Positions 47,780 to 60,149 are shown, counted from the first letter of the stretch. The stretch: DNA of 64,000 nt from Symbiodinium natans (GCA_905221605.1 CAJNDS010002329.1:81501-145500), one strand, 5' to 3'. Numbers and translations: made by a program. Notes: generated by a model not told the origin, from the letters alone.

Positions 47780-50440
47780 ATGCGACAAACATAACTGTAC
47801 AAGCTCAACGACTAAAGCAGGAAAGAACAGCAGCAAACACTGAGCCTGATGGGCCGGCCTTGAGCAAACACAAAGCACAAGCAAACACAAGAAAACACAG
47901 CAAGGGGTCTAGGACACCCGTCTTGCACGCTATCATGTGAAGTCTCGTGCGCTCAGACTCACGCCGGCCCCAAAGCTCGGGAGATGCGCCGGCTTTGGCG
48001 CTGAGGAGACGCGGCGACACGACAATGTGCCTTGCACTTGAAATGTTAATGAGGTCGGAGCTTGGTAGGGACTGCAAAGTGGACCATCAGTGCTCTGTTT
48101 TGTCAGCGTCTTCAACGACCCTCAAAGCGCCTCAAGGCTACTGTAGGTGGCTTCAGAAACTGTCATTTGTCAAGGCACGCGGCTATGCTGCTTGGGTGCC
48201 GACACGTGGCAGTATGGAATAGTTTGGAAGTGGTGCATGACCTTGTGGGAGCGACAGCTGGCCACAAGGACAGCAAGGCCTGATGCAGATCTGCACACTT
48301 CGTGATTGTTTAAGCTTACCAGGTGCACTGCTCCTGCAAAGAAGTGCACGTCACACTCGGACATGGAAGCCAGAGAGGTCGCCTTTTCAGATCACCATTG
48401 GTCTCGCAGCATTGCGACGCCGCCCTTCTACGCGCTTCATGACTTGTGGCCAACCAAGCCTTGCCGCCCGGCACTTGCCTGCCGCAGCGCACTGTTGGCA
48501 AAGCCAGCATTCGTACGCTTGGTAGCTACTCAAACTTCATGCATCTTGATGGGTTCCAACACGTGTCTTCACTTGTCTGCTTAGCCCAACGAAGCTTTGT
48601 CCACCCCAACCCCCGCACCCCCGCACCCCTGCCAACCCCCCGACGGCCCCACCACTACAAATCCGACTACCGCTATACAAGCTTGGGGTTTGGTGCCAAC
48701 ATAACTCAGCATGCACATTCAAACCCATTCACGAATTGGGCCCAAGCGAATCTGTCTGAGGTCCGTGCGCAGTGGCATCAAGAAAGTTGCGAAGCCTTTG
48801 CACGCATCTGGGGTGTTGGGGAGTGCTGGATGCATTACTTCGAGTTTTGCTGAGGTGATCTCAATATCGGGGGAGCCGTTTGCCGGCTGTTGCCGCCGCT
48901 GCCACCGCCACTACCACCAGCCGCGCTGCGAGATGTTGTCTGGAGCGCCTCAGTCGCCGGCAAAGCATAGTGCAGATTGCGATTGATATGACGCTGCCAG
49001 CGAAAGGGGTGTGTCACTCTGCAAGCCAACTCGACCAGCACTGAGAGTACTAGGGATGAGTAACGGCAATGAGAGCCGCAGTGACACGTCTTCTTCGCGG
49101 ACATTGTTGATGCAAGAACCATGCGAACAAAGAAGTTCCTGAGCAAGAGGCTCTGCCACAGAATTACGACTGCCCAGCCAGTGTCAGGAAGGGTGCTTGT
49201 TTGTACCCATGTCCCAGAAAAGGCTTGGCGGCCCCTGCTCCGCAATGCAAGGCTGAGAGATGCAAGAGGCACATTGGATTCAGGCGTGGGAGGCCGAAGG
49301 CCCGAAGGCTTCGTGCCCCCATAGAGCCGCGCTCATTCACCATTCGTGCAACTTCTTCAGGCTGTGAAGCTTCTGAGATGGTGTGACCGGGAATCAATGG
49401 AATTCAATGGCTGCTCAAGGCCTGGGTCCCACAGCTGCGCCCCCAACCGGCTGGGAGAACTGAGAGGCGCCGAACACAAAAACAAAAGACCCCGCCGTAC
49501 AAGTCATTGACTGTTGACTTCTCATCCTCTTTACGGCCTTGGACTACTTTCGACCCGAGAGAACTCTTTCGAGTTTTTTGCTCCAAAGCCTCCCTGAGGC
49601 CTTGAAGCCACAAGCCCATCCAAGCCCTTGCAAGCCCAGCAAAAGCCCTGCGGAACTCGGCATTTGACGAGCTGAGTCTACATAATTTCATGTCTATGTG
49701 AGCTCTGCCAACTGGCAGGGACAGTCTCGAGAGGAGAGGCACTGTCACTGTGGCACTCTCCGTGTCCAACCTATTTATTATCGACACTACCAGCAGTCAT
49801 GAAAGGGGTCTTGCCCGAACCCCCCCCCCTGCCCCATCTCCGTGGCACCGCACACTCAGCAAACCTGCTAGGTCCCAAGCTTCCATGTCGACTCCGTTCA
49901 CCATGCGCAGGGAACCTCCGCCAGCGCCAGCCTTTCATTCGTTGCGAGTTCGAGGAGAAACGACTGATGAGCTCAAGAAGATCAAGGCACACGATGTCGC
50001 AAGGAGTACAACATATTGCAACAAGAGTACACGAATATGAAAGAATTTGGATGGCGACCTCGCGGCTGTGTTGCATGAAGTTGAGGAGCTCATATGCTGA
50101 CCGGGTCTTCCTGAGCATGTCATCATAGGATCAAAGTCATGTCGGTTCTCTGCGATCAGTCAAAGCAACTTGTGCTTATCATCTGGCTTCAATCAATCCT
50201 CGCTGCAAGCACACTGCAAGAACATCAACTGAGGCTGCTACAGGCGCAAACAGCCACGGAGATTTAGCTCAGAGAGGCCGCCTCGCAACGCACCACTGAG
50301 GTACCTGCAAAGTTCCGACTGCAAAGATCAGGAATGTTCTCTCAGCCACCTGGACATAGAACCACTTGGGTCAGACGTCAGCAGGCCGGCACGGTGTCTT
50401 CAGCGTGTGGCACAGGTCAGCCACAGTAGCATCGGTGATT
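47780..50440. other. No firm exon
   Basis: There is a proline-coding C-rich run at 48605-48650. Opposing open frames at 49771-50128 both look partly coding on composition and cannot be separated. GAT repeats lie just to the left, at 47130-47162. Confidence 0.3.
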
Positions 50441-50455
50441 TGCAAGTTGCCTCAC

Positions 50456-50556
50456 ATATGCGGCAAACTGCAGCAAGCCCTTAGAGACATCCGACTTGTT
50501 GGAACGGAACTGAGGTGCACCTGACAGATCGATCTTTGTCAAGTTGACTAAGCCAC
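50456..50556 (-). CDS. LRR exon
   Basis: 101 bases, phase 1 in and phase 0 out, between AGTTCAG and TAT|GTGAGG, read LVNLTKIDLSGAP, then NKSDVSKGLLQFAAY. This is an LxxLTxIDLSG leucine-rich-repeat core followed by a helix. It is likely an earlier exon of the LRR gene whose later exons lie at 43-45 kb. Confidence 0.6.
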
Positions 50557-50902
50557 CTGAACTGGAAAATGCTCTCTCTGAATCCCCATCGGACATTGAA
50601 AGGGCCAAACGTAAGTGCTCGACTGCTCCGTGCTGCTCCCTGCCACGCTGCTCTCTGTATTAGATGCCCTATGGAGAAATGCAAGAACTGCCTGTCCAGC
50701 AAAGTGCCGCAGCATGGCACACAGCCCACGCAGCCCCACATCCTTCCATGAGAAGAATACCAACGGACTGCTGTGACATGCCGTCAGTATCTGAGGAGCT
50801 GTCAGTGAGACTGTGGCCTCCATCAAAGCAACACACGAATCATTCACGACGAGGGTTTGAGCTTTGCACCAGCGCCTTCCAGTTTGAGGTCAGGCCGTGC
50901 AC

Positions 50903-51109
50903 CTGAAGAATTCGTTGGATGTTCTGAGCCGAATGGCGGTGATCCATGCTGCCCCTGCCTCCGGAGCTAAAGGCAATGACTGACCACAAGCCAAGGCGTG
51001 CCTCGTTTGCAGAGTTTTAACGCTGTCTGAATGTCCATGGGTTCGCTGGAAGGTCCCTGCCATAACCCCAAGAGTGAAGTCATTCCATTCCTGCCCACTT
51101 GTCATCTCT
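50903..51109 (-). CDS. Exon candidate, unrecognised
   Basis: The reading starts EMTSGQEWNDFTLGVMAGTF and runs to AAWITAIRLRTSNEFF, ending TTCAG|GTGCAC. The reverse strand is also open. The minus strand is favoured by the splice words and by its neighbours. Confidence 0.35.
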
Positions 51110-51656
51110 CTTTGGAAAGCTGCCACAGGTGCTGACGTCTCAGCAGCATCTCAGTTTGAAGCGATATTGTCGGAGAGCTCAAGCGGTGCGCCACCTGCGA
51201 CCAACTGCATCAGACAAGACTTTCCCTTGAAAAAAAACTTGGGAAAGCTTCTTCGGAGCCTTCAGGATGGTCTTTCAGCTGAACCAACCTGGCTAGTGGC
51301 AGGCCATTGAGGCCTCGGAGCTTGCCACTTGCCATCACATGACACTCGGCCTATCTTCTGCTGAGCAGTGGCCAGCGCCCACGTACTCATGACTCATGAA
51401 GGGATGTGGGATACTGCAGGTTCTCTGAACAAACCAGAGAGCAGAGGCCTTCAAAGCACTGACAGTTTTTGGCAGGTTTCCTCTTGCTATTCAAGAATCG
51501 AGACTTTGGCTCACGTTACCCGATTTAACTGCATGCTCTCCTAGCTTGCTTTGTTCTGTTCTTACCAGTATGTGGTCTTCTGTGCTAGTGCTTGTGGAGT
51601 ACATACTTTCATCGGCTGATCTCATCTTTTTGACCTAGGGTGTGAGGGTGGTTCAC

Positions 51657-51905
51657 CTGGAGCTCCCTCCCGTCCTTGATCGTTTGTGCTTCCCTACTTG
51701 CATTCGTTGGCGTGGTCATTCTTTCCTGCAGCTCTTTTGGGGTCTCGCGCCTGCGTTTAAGTGCTACCAGCCATTTCTCCAGGAACTTACGCGTGCACGC
51801 GCCGCCTCCGGCCCACGTCCCAAGGCCCAGGAAATTCCAAAGACCTTTCAAAGCAGGTCCAAACCAAATTGCCAAAAACTTCGAGGGATCCGAAAATGCT
51901 TGAGG
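51657..51905 (-). CDS. Exon of unrecognised basic helical protein
   Basis: The open segment ends at CAG|GTGAAC. Its last 43 codons read FLEKWLVALKRRRETPKELQ, then NASREAQTIKDGREL, a highly charged helix. The front part reads FLAIWFGPALKGLWNFLGLG. A GTAAGT lies between the two parts, so one or the other may be intronic. Confidence 0.42.
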
Positions 51906-51999
51906 CTTTGTAGGTCGCAAGGGGGGTTGGATGAGGCATAGGAGTCCAAATCTTGGTCTGCTTTTTCTAGGCGCCTGTCGGCCGGAGGGCGATTTGCGA

Positions 52000-53480
52000 A
52001 AGGGATCTTCAGATTCACCACTAGATTACAGCTCATGTGAGATCCTTGTCAAGTTGTTCTTACGAAAATGCGCAGCAGCCGATGCCAGTTTCGCAGCTGC
52101 TAGCCGCAGGACATGTCATGAAATGGGGGGTCGGACTGTCTCGGCTATGCAACACTTGGTATTTTAGGAACGGAATCTTGACATACGAGCATTGCCTTGA
52201 CGGTATCGCCTTCCTGCACGTAGCATAACATAACAATTTCCTGCCTAACAAAGCGAAGTACGGGGAGCAACATGCTAAGCCCTTCCGCATGCTTTTTCAA
52301 GACCTGCTGTCAGGCTCCTCACAGCCTCGCGGTGCTTTCCAACGATAGACCTTCTCTCGCCTTCCCCCCGAAAGCATTCCGCGAAACTCCAAACTGCGCG
52401 GCAGATAGTAGCTTAATGTCGAACAATATGCCGCACAACGCTTCGCCAGGCAGGTCATTCTGAGCGTTGATCTGAGGCATCTAATTCAGGCACGGGCTGA
52501 CTAGACGAGGAGCAAGCTCTGCAACTGCCTGCGCATGATTCTGCATGTGCTGTTCTGCCATAGGGCACCATCACGGATACAGCAACACTTCATCGAACCT
52601 GCAACAAGAGGCTGGCACCGCGACTCGACAATCGCAAGTCAGATATCCGCAGTACTTCCTCAGAATATCAATGAAGCACTCTGCTAGCTTGCGCTGGTGG
52701 AGGAGTTGGGGACTCACTCACGAAACTTTGCAAGTGTAGAACGTCACTGAGGACCCAACCACAGACCGTAAATTGAGAAGGGCATCCGTTATGTGCGCCT
52801 TGGAACACAACGTCTGCCAAAAATTTCCCCGACAGGCAACTAAGTGGGTTAACTGGGCCCCTTGCAAGGGTGGAGTCCTGAGGAATCTCCAGCTTGCGAA
52901 GGGTGACCTGTTGAGATGAATCAGACGACCCGCAACACAAACAGCGGAGGCCTTCTCTACAATCCCTCGAAGCTGCATAGATGAGCTTGTTTAAACCAAG
53001 AACTCGCCCAATCCCACCCCTGTTGTCACCTCGCGTAGCTCAGGGAAGGAGTTGGGGCTGACCTTGCAAGATTGCAGTCGGACACGACCACTGGAGATCC
53101 TGATCCTCACACACGCTACCTTGATAAGGCAAGCTGTGCAGAAGCTGAGAACCCTGCCAGCTGCAGGAACAAGTAGCCATCTCCTAAGCATGGCAGATCT
53201 CAAGTCAGCAAGGACCCGCGAAAAACGGCACAGGGTCTTTGGGCTGATCCCCGTCTTCCTGCCAACCTACTATAGATCTGCAAGAATCATGCATTGCTGC
53301 CCATTGCTGCGCTTTTCGCGCAATCTAAATGCAGTGTCCGAGTTCTGTTCAAGAAGAGATGTTCATAGAATGCATGGGAGCCTCTTTGTCGTGTAGCGCG
53401 AGCATGCTGCTTAATGCGAGTATGTACAGTGCAACCCTTGATCGGGAAGCTGCCCTTAGAATGAAGGGACAACCCAACTA
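52000..53480. other. Possible LRR fragments, unresolved
   Basis: At 52920-52745 the minus strand contains VTLRKLEIPQDST in one frame and LTHLVACRGNFWQ in another. Neither has a clear exon border. Nothing else is supported. Confidence 0.25.
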
Positions 53481-53482
53481 CA

Positions 53483-53860
53483 CTAGATCACCAAGGAATT
53501 TGCAATAGGAAATGGCCAGCAATGAGGCGGCAAAGATTTGCGAATGTCTGCCAGCTCACGCAAAAGTAAGCCACCATTGCCTGGAGACAAATCTAGGGCA
53601 TGCGGAACAATCACAGCTGCGAATGGTTCTCCTGTGAAGCAACGCTTCATGTAGCAATGATGAAATAACAATGCAACCTTTGACATAGTTTTCCTTCGGC
53701 TAGCCGCAAACCATGGGCTCGTAAATCTTGCGCCTTTAGGGTTGCATACCACAACGGGGGATGGAAAAAATGGGGCCAAAGATGCTTCCACAGCATCTTT
53801 AGCTGGTTTGCGCAGCTCATGCCTTGCTGAACCACACTGCTTAATTGCAATGGCCACACC
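53483..53860 (-). CDS. Possible LRR-gene exon
   Basis: The frame is open for 124 codons and contains AAVIVPHALDLSPGNGGLL, then RELADIRKSLPP, like an LRR core and helix. Upstream sequence is basic and aromatic. Splice borders were not resolved. Confidence 0.28.
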   Translation of the reverse strand, partial: GVAIAIKQCGSARHELRKPAKDAVEASLAPFFPSPVVVCNPKGARFTSPWFAASRRKTMSKVALLFHHCYMKRCFTGEPFAAVIVPHALDLSPGNGGLLLRELADIRKSLPPHCWPFPIANSLVI

Positions 53861-53962
53861 CGATATCTGCAGAGTGGTTTTCGAAGCTGCTTCATGGAGA
53901 ACGCATGCATACTGTAAAGTGTCGAAAACTCACTATTTGACAGCCAAGTGCACTACACCCAT

Positions 53963-54080
53963 ATCTATATATATATTTATTTATTTATTTATTTATTTAT
54001 TTATATTTATATTTATATTTATATTTATATTTATATTTATATTTATATTTATATTTATATTTATATATATATATATATAT
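53963..54080. repeat. TTTATA/TTTA microsatellite
   Basis: ATTT units pass into TTTATA hexamers and then TATATA. Confidence 0.95.
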
Positions 54081-54477
54081 CTGCTAAAGCTAAGTCAGAC
54101 TGGGACTGCTTTTCGAAAGGTATGCAGATAGTGTGAATGATGCGATACGTTGCTGGCATGTTGAAATTGACAAGAGCCCATACGGTAACGGCGCTGCTTC
54201 AGTTTCAGGTTCAATGTGGTTGTTTCAGAGTTGCTTTCCGTCGAGGCCCTAGCTCCTAGCCCCTTGCCGGAACATCCGGTTTCTCCCCTGGCGCTCATGA
54301 ACTCAGTTGTGAGTCTAGACAGACAATTCTAAAGCATCTGGGTTCCTCAGCCAGGCATAATCAAACTACATGTGCAAGGAAACTCCTCTTTTCGTCACAA
54401 CTGCTAGCCGAAAGACTACAAACAGCGCCCTAGCCTTCTGTTTCTTTGCTCGCGCTCGCGTCGTCGCAGTATCACAT

Positions 54478-54536
54478 CGCACACACACACACACACACAT
54501 ATCTATGTATATATATATATATACGAATATATATGA
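54478..54536. repeat. CA then TA microsatellite
   Basis: An ACACAC run is followed by TATATA with interruptions. Confidence 0.9.
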
Positions 54537-54819
54537 ACATGTCGTCATCTCCAGCATGGAAAATGCAACCCGGTGCTTGCGCAACAAGGGCACGAAATCA
54601 TGAATTGATTTCGAAGATTTACATTGTTCTGTTGGATTCCTGCGCTGACACCTAAGCCCAACTAAATGCTGAGTCCACTCCAAACGCAGGAAGGCGTGCT
54701 GATGTGCTGAGAAATGGGTCTGTCGTTTGTTCCCTTGGGAAGGTTGCAGACTCAAGGTGCGTATAAGATTCATTAACATCTGGTAAATCGAACCGGAACA
54801 GCTGATGTTCGAAACATGA

Positions 54820-55010
54820 ACCCAACAGCTTTGAAGGACGCAAGGTGCACCTCCGGTGATCCAACAAAGAAAGACAAACAGACAGTGACAGAGAGACTGA
54901 GAGATTTGGAGGCCAGGACGGCACAGACAGACAGACCAGCAGCCAGGCAGACCGAGAGAAAGTGAGGGAGAGCCCGAGAAAGAGAGAGAAGTGAAAGAAG
55001 AAAGAGAAAA
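54820..55010. other. Purine-rich tract 3' of the hydrolase gene
   Basis: GAGAGA, GACAGACAGA and AGAAAGAG words dominate 190 bases directly after the stop codon of the minus-strand gene. On the coding strand this is a CT-rich tract. It may lie in the 3' untranslated region. No gene is supported between 54.1 and 55.0 kb. Confidence 0.5.
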
Positions 55011-55016
55011 CAGGTA

Positions 55017-56278
55017 TCAGCGTTGGTAGGCCAAGTTGCTCTGGAGCAGCCGCACACTTGAAATTGACTCGCCCAGCACAAGTGCATCCACAACGGGCTT
55101 TGCAATTATACGGAGGTACTCTGGGATCTCGCTGCGGCACTTGGAGTCCTCTACAAGCATGCCGCCACGCGAGCAGTGTACTAGAGTTACTAGAACCTAC
55201 AAGCTCACACCCGACATCTGGGCAAGCGTCCTCCGCCAGAACGATCTGCATGTAGAAGCCTCGTCGCCGGTCAAGCAGCGGGAAGTAGCCGTAGGCTCCG
55301 GGGCCTGCTTGAACTGCTTCCTGAAGGCAGAGTTCTGAAAGCGGTGCCGATGATCCCTCGCTGTGGCCAGATCCATAACCCATGCAGTCAAACCAGTGGC
55401 CCATTCCTGGGAGTGCGGAGAGACTCAAAAGAATGCTGCAAAAGCATATTGTTTCAGCACTGCAACAGGTGCTGGTAACGAGCCGAGGGCTTGAGCTGAG
55501 GGTTTAGGTTGAGGGGCCATAGTGTCCAAACCATCCGTCACCACATGGAGACACAGGTGGCGCAGACCAGTCCTTCTCCATGTCTGACAAAACCTCCTTT
55601 CCAATAAATTCGTAGGTCAGCAGCTGCCGCAGCATTTTCTCAAAGTCTGAGCCCGTCGTAGTCATGCCAGATGCGAACTGAGGATTCCTTGAAGGTGTCC
55701 AGGTGGTCGAGTTCATGCCTTTGAGAGCACGGTCCGTACATTCTAGCTGCTACAACATGCTAACACGAAAATAGGACATCGTAAACTGCAAGGCGTGCAC
55801 CTAAGGGGTTGTAGAGGTACTTCTGAAAGAGCATGTCAGGTCGGAGGCCGGAAGCTACAACGGCCATCGCTGCTGCAAGCTGGAGGTGGATCGAGATATA
55901 GGCCCATGTCTCTCCTGCGTCCAAGCGGTAAAATCAAAAACCCAAAGCACGCAAAAGCGCTGGAGTGCGATTTACACTGCAGTCCTGGTGGGCTTGTCAA
56001 ACTGGCTGCCTCATACAGGCGCCTTGCGCATGAAAGGAAATCGGCCCACGGATTGAAGCTGCAGAAGAGCTTGGGATCTTTGGTGTAACCTCAATTGCAT
56101 GCTGATCTGCAGCTTCCACACTTCCAGCTAAGGCTAGGCACGTCTGAGGCGTGTTGAGGCCAGAAACCGGATTGGAAGGTCATGAGATGTCTCAAGGTTA
56201 TTCGGCTTCTGGGATCATCAGGGTCTTGCGACCACCAATCCAAGTATTTGTTGGCTTTGTCGTCGAAAGACATCGTAC
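55017..56278 (-). CDS. Beta-lactamase-fold serine hydrolase (class C / LACTB-like), six exons, N-terminus missing
   Basis: Exons join in frame to a stop at 55019-55017: 56278-56168 (DDKANKYLDWWSQDP, ITLRHLMTFQSG), 56089-55985 (YTKDPKLFCSFNPWADFL), 55914-55801 (ETWAYISIHLQLAAAMAV, KYLYNPLG), 55718-55518 (MNSTTWTPSRNPQFASGM), 55406-55228 (MGHWFDCMGYG, YGYFPLLDRRRGFYM) and 55148-55017 (SEIPEYLRIIAKPVVDALV). The first four splices are all phase 1; the last is phase 0. Donors are GT, GA (55984), GT, GC (55517) and GC (55227). Introns are 70-111 bases. The order fits the beta-lactamase-related family, with LRHL-TSG first and the Tyr motif next. That motif is YIS instead of YxN, so classic catalysis is uncertain. 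The exon with the catalytic SxxK was not found upstream, where repeats begin at 56330; it may be farther off or lost. Confidence 0.85.
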
Positions 56279-56329
56279 CTCGCCAATCATAGGCCCAGGC
56301 TCAATAGCTTAGAATCCCCGTCGTTGCTG

Positions 56330-56890
56330 CTTTGTTCGGGGGTTCTTTTGACGTGTCCTATTGGAAACCCTGAAAAACTTGAAAAATCCCCCCAAATTCC
56401 CGCCCCAAGATTGGAGGGAAAAACATAGGAAAACCCAGGGAGTTTGTAGGGGATATCGGGAAAATGTAGGGAACCGGCCGAAAAAAAACCGAAAAAACAA
56501 CGGCAGCAAAATCGGGAAAATGCAGGGAAAAAAATGCGGAAAACGTAGGAACCGGCCGAAGATCAACGGCAGAAAATCGGGAAAACGTAGGACAAATGTA
56601 GGGAACCGGCTGAAGAATCAACTGCCGAGAATCGGGAAAACGTACAGAAAAAGCAGGGAGAACGTAGGGGAAACTGAGGGTTTAGGGTTTAGGGTTGAGG
56701 GTCTCGGCTTTTCGGTTTCGGATTTGCATAAACAAAATAGGGTGTGTCAGTGTTTTTTTTTGTCAGGTTTTAGTGGGTTTTTGTCAGGAAATTCTAGTGG
56801 GCTTTTGTCAGGTTTTAGTGGGGTTTTGTCAAGTTTTATTGGGGCTGTGTCAGGTTTTTGTTGGGGTTTTGTCAGGTTGGGGTCGGATCC
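56330..56890. repeat. Two adjacent tandem repeat families
   Basis: From 56440 to 56660, units with ATCGGGAAAA, TAGGGAACCGGC and CGAAGATCAACGGCAG recur about every 55-60 bases, four times with drift. From 56744 to 56880 a ~30-base unit, GTCAGGTTTTAGTGGGGTTTT, recurs about five times. TTTAGGGTTTAGGG sits between them at 56680. Open frames across the region come from the repeats. Confidence 0.8.
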
Positions 56891-56899
56891 CTGCTCGAG

Positions 56900-57430
56900 T
56901 AAAGAACCCCCAAACAAAGCAGGCATGGACGCTGTTCTCTGAAATAGCTTCCAAAGACGTGTGGACCTGGACAGCCTCCCCTGGACTGTTAAACCGTGCA
57001 TGGTGATCCAACGGGAGATTCACCGCGTGGACACACTTCAGTGGTTCAGTGTAACTGCTGCCCTTGCCTCCTAACTACAGATTAACTGACGAGAAGCTCA
57101 GCTACAGAGACCATCATTTTTCCCCCCGGCCGTTCTCTAGACAAGCGGCCATCCGCCACGAGGCCAGCTATCGCCAGCGCAGCCGGCCATTTGGACAGGC
57201 TGGCCCCACGCAAGCGCTTGCGCATGTTTGTCGTACCTGACAGCATGCCTTCTTTTGTTTTTGGGATTTTGGGAAGTCATTAGAGTCATATGCTCATATT
57301 CCATTTTGCCTTTGGTGTATGTGAAGAGAGATCCATTTGCCGCGCCTGGGCGGTGCTGAAGAGCTTCCCCGACAAGGCACGGACAGACGGATAAACACAG
57401 TTTGCGGAGCCATGTTACGTCTGCTTAGTG
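56900..57430. other. Nothing supported
   Basis: Unique sequence without exon signals that I could defend. The missing front exon of the hydrolase was looked for here and not found. Confidence 0.4.
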
Positions 57431-57449
57431 CTACTGCTGCTTCGTGCTA

Positions 57450-58268
57450 AGTCGCCGGCCAACATTGAAGGAAAAGTCTTTATCCCAGCCAAGAGATGCC
57501 CATGCATCCAGGCCATCCCGCAGAAGCTGCCAACCATCTGCCTCGCTGCCCGTCACCAGAGACACCAGCGCCGGAAGCGTCACCCCTCCTGCTGCGCTGT
57601 GCCAGTGCTTTGCCGCTTCTGCCCCGCTACAGGTGTCTTCAGAAACTTCAATTCGCTGCCTCCTTGCGAGAGCAACTGGGACCTGCCCACACTGCCTGGT
57701 CCAGCAGTTTTTGATGGGTCCTGACAGTTCATATGAACACAGAAGATACGACCAGGAGGACGAGGAAGTGTTGGCCATGGCAATGGTTCACAACGAACGC
57801 CGGACTGAGATGCTCCATGTCTTGGGTGTCCTTGCCGTCAAGGATTGCAAGAACCACGGGCACGGAGACTTGTCGCAACAGGTCGCCTGAGATTGCTCCA
57901 TGTCACGTGGATGACCTAAGGCACATTGTATTCAACTTGTGCGCAGGCAAGAAGGGTCTAAGTCCAGATGCTCCTGTTGCCACGGATGCGAATGTCCACG
58001 CGATGCTCCAACACGTTCGTGATGTCTGAGAGCTGATCAGGCTGAACATTTCGAAATTTCGACGGATACCTGAAGAGGATGCGACTGCCATTTGCAACCT
58101 CGGAGAGGAGGAATAGCATTGAGAATTCTTCGGCAGCGTGCAGCAAGGCGTACTGATGCACCAAAGCGGCTTCAAAAGTGAAATCAGTGTCAAACCCGAA
58201 TGATTGCCAGGCTATCAAGCCATCGCGCAAGCCATCCCAGGCGAACGTAGGCTCTACGGCACGCGCCG
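57450..58268 (-). CDS. Multi-exon gene with a repeated motif, unrecognised
   Basis: Exon 58268-57984 (CAGCAG acceptor; phase 1 in and out) reads FAWDGLRDGLIAWQSFGFDT, then ALVHQYALLHAAEEFSMLFL, then FRNVQPDQLSDITNVLEHR. Exon 57886-57750 (CTCAG acceptor, GTC|GTATCT donor) joins in phase 1 with LRQVSVPVVLAILDGKD and PAFVVNHCHGQHFLVLLV. A third, 57720-57631 (DPSKTAGPGSVGRSQLL, ELKFLKTP), would follow after only 29 bases. Near 57510-57450, GWQLLRDGLDAWASLGWDKD repeats the first motif, so the gene has internally duplicated units. No family is recognised, and the end is open. Confidence 0.55.
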
Positions 58269-58478
58269 CTGCTGAGAAGCCTGCCTTATCGCAGTAGTAG
58301 TCGTAGTAAAAGTCGTCGTCGTACTAGAACTATTACAACTACAACTACTACAACTATTGCAAATACAACTGCTACAATATGCAACAACTACCACTACAAC
58401 TACGACTACGACTACTATGACTGCTACGACTGCTACGACTACTACGACTACTGCGACCATTACGACTTCTACGACCAC

Positions 58479-58760
<282 letters not shown>

Positions 58761-58784
58761 GACTACGGAGTTAAGAGGAGTTTG

Positions 58785-59335
58785 GGGCTTTGCACTGGAG
58801 GGTTTGGGGTTTAAGGTTTAAGGCTTAATGACTTTTGGGCTTGCACTTGAGGCTCTGGGGTTTAGGGCTTAAGGCTACACGATTTTTGGCCTTGCACTTG
58901 AGGCTTTGTAGTGTTGGTGTAAGGCTACACGACTTTGGGGCTTGCACTTGAGGCTCTGGTGTTTAATTAGGGTTTAAGGTTAGAGGACTTTTGGGCTTGT
59001 ACTCGAGGGCTTGGGGTTTAGGGTTCAAAGCTACACGACTTTTAGCCTTGCACTTGAGGATTTGGGGTTTAGGGTCTAAGGCTACACGACTTTTTCCTTG
59101 CACTTGGGGCTTTGGGGTTTAGGGTTGAAGGCTACACGACTTTTGGGCTTGCTTGAGGCTTTGGGGTTTAGGGTTTAAGGCTACACGACTTTTGGCCTTG
59201 CATTTAAGGCTGTGGGGTTTAGGGTTTAAGGGTAGAGGACTTTGGAGCTCTGAGACCTTGGGGTGTAGGGTTTTAGGCTACACGATTGTTGGGCTTCTAC
59301 ACGACTGTTGGGCTTGCCTGAGGCTTTGGGGTGCA
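58785..59335. repeat. ~51-bp minisatellite carrying telomere-like TTTAGGG
   Basis: About ten degenerate copies contain CTTGCACTTGAGGCTTTGGG, GTTTAGGGTTTAAGG and CTACACGACTTTTGG. Spacing between equal points is 49-55 bases. Each unit holds one or two TTTAGGG words. It is sandwiched between two CTA arrays. Confidence 0.85.
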
Positions 59336-59461
59336 TGCACTGACTGCTTGTGTTGGTTTGTTCGCAAAGCACAGAACGCAAACCCCCCCCCAAGCAGGCA
59401 AAACGCACGAAAAGCGGCGAAAACGGCCACAACACACCGTGGTCAGTTAAGGACGTCTCAC

Positions 59462-59776
<315 letters not shown>

Positions 59777-60149
59777 AATAAGGCCAGAGTTGCAAAAGTT
59801 GTAGACTGTTGCAGGAGCCTTCACAATGTGTGTATATCATTTTTAGAGCCGAGTCTCGAATGCCACCAGCCGGACTAGCATGACGGAGACTGCGTCACTG
59901 ACTGTGCAAGTGCAATGGTAAATCGTCTTGTGGCCAACCTTTGCAGTGTTCGGAGACAGCCTGGCCTGCAATCCAACTCGTAGAATCAGAACGGTACCGA
60001 TCAATGTGACTATGTTTATGTGCAGAGGCTCTCGTGCTTAAAGTGACTCGCGGATCAGAGGTATCGTCTATCTGACGCGGCCAAAAGGGCTTCAGGATCC
60101 AGAATGCAAGGGAAGTTGTGCTGATTCGCATTTCCACAATCGGCTACAC

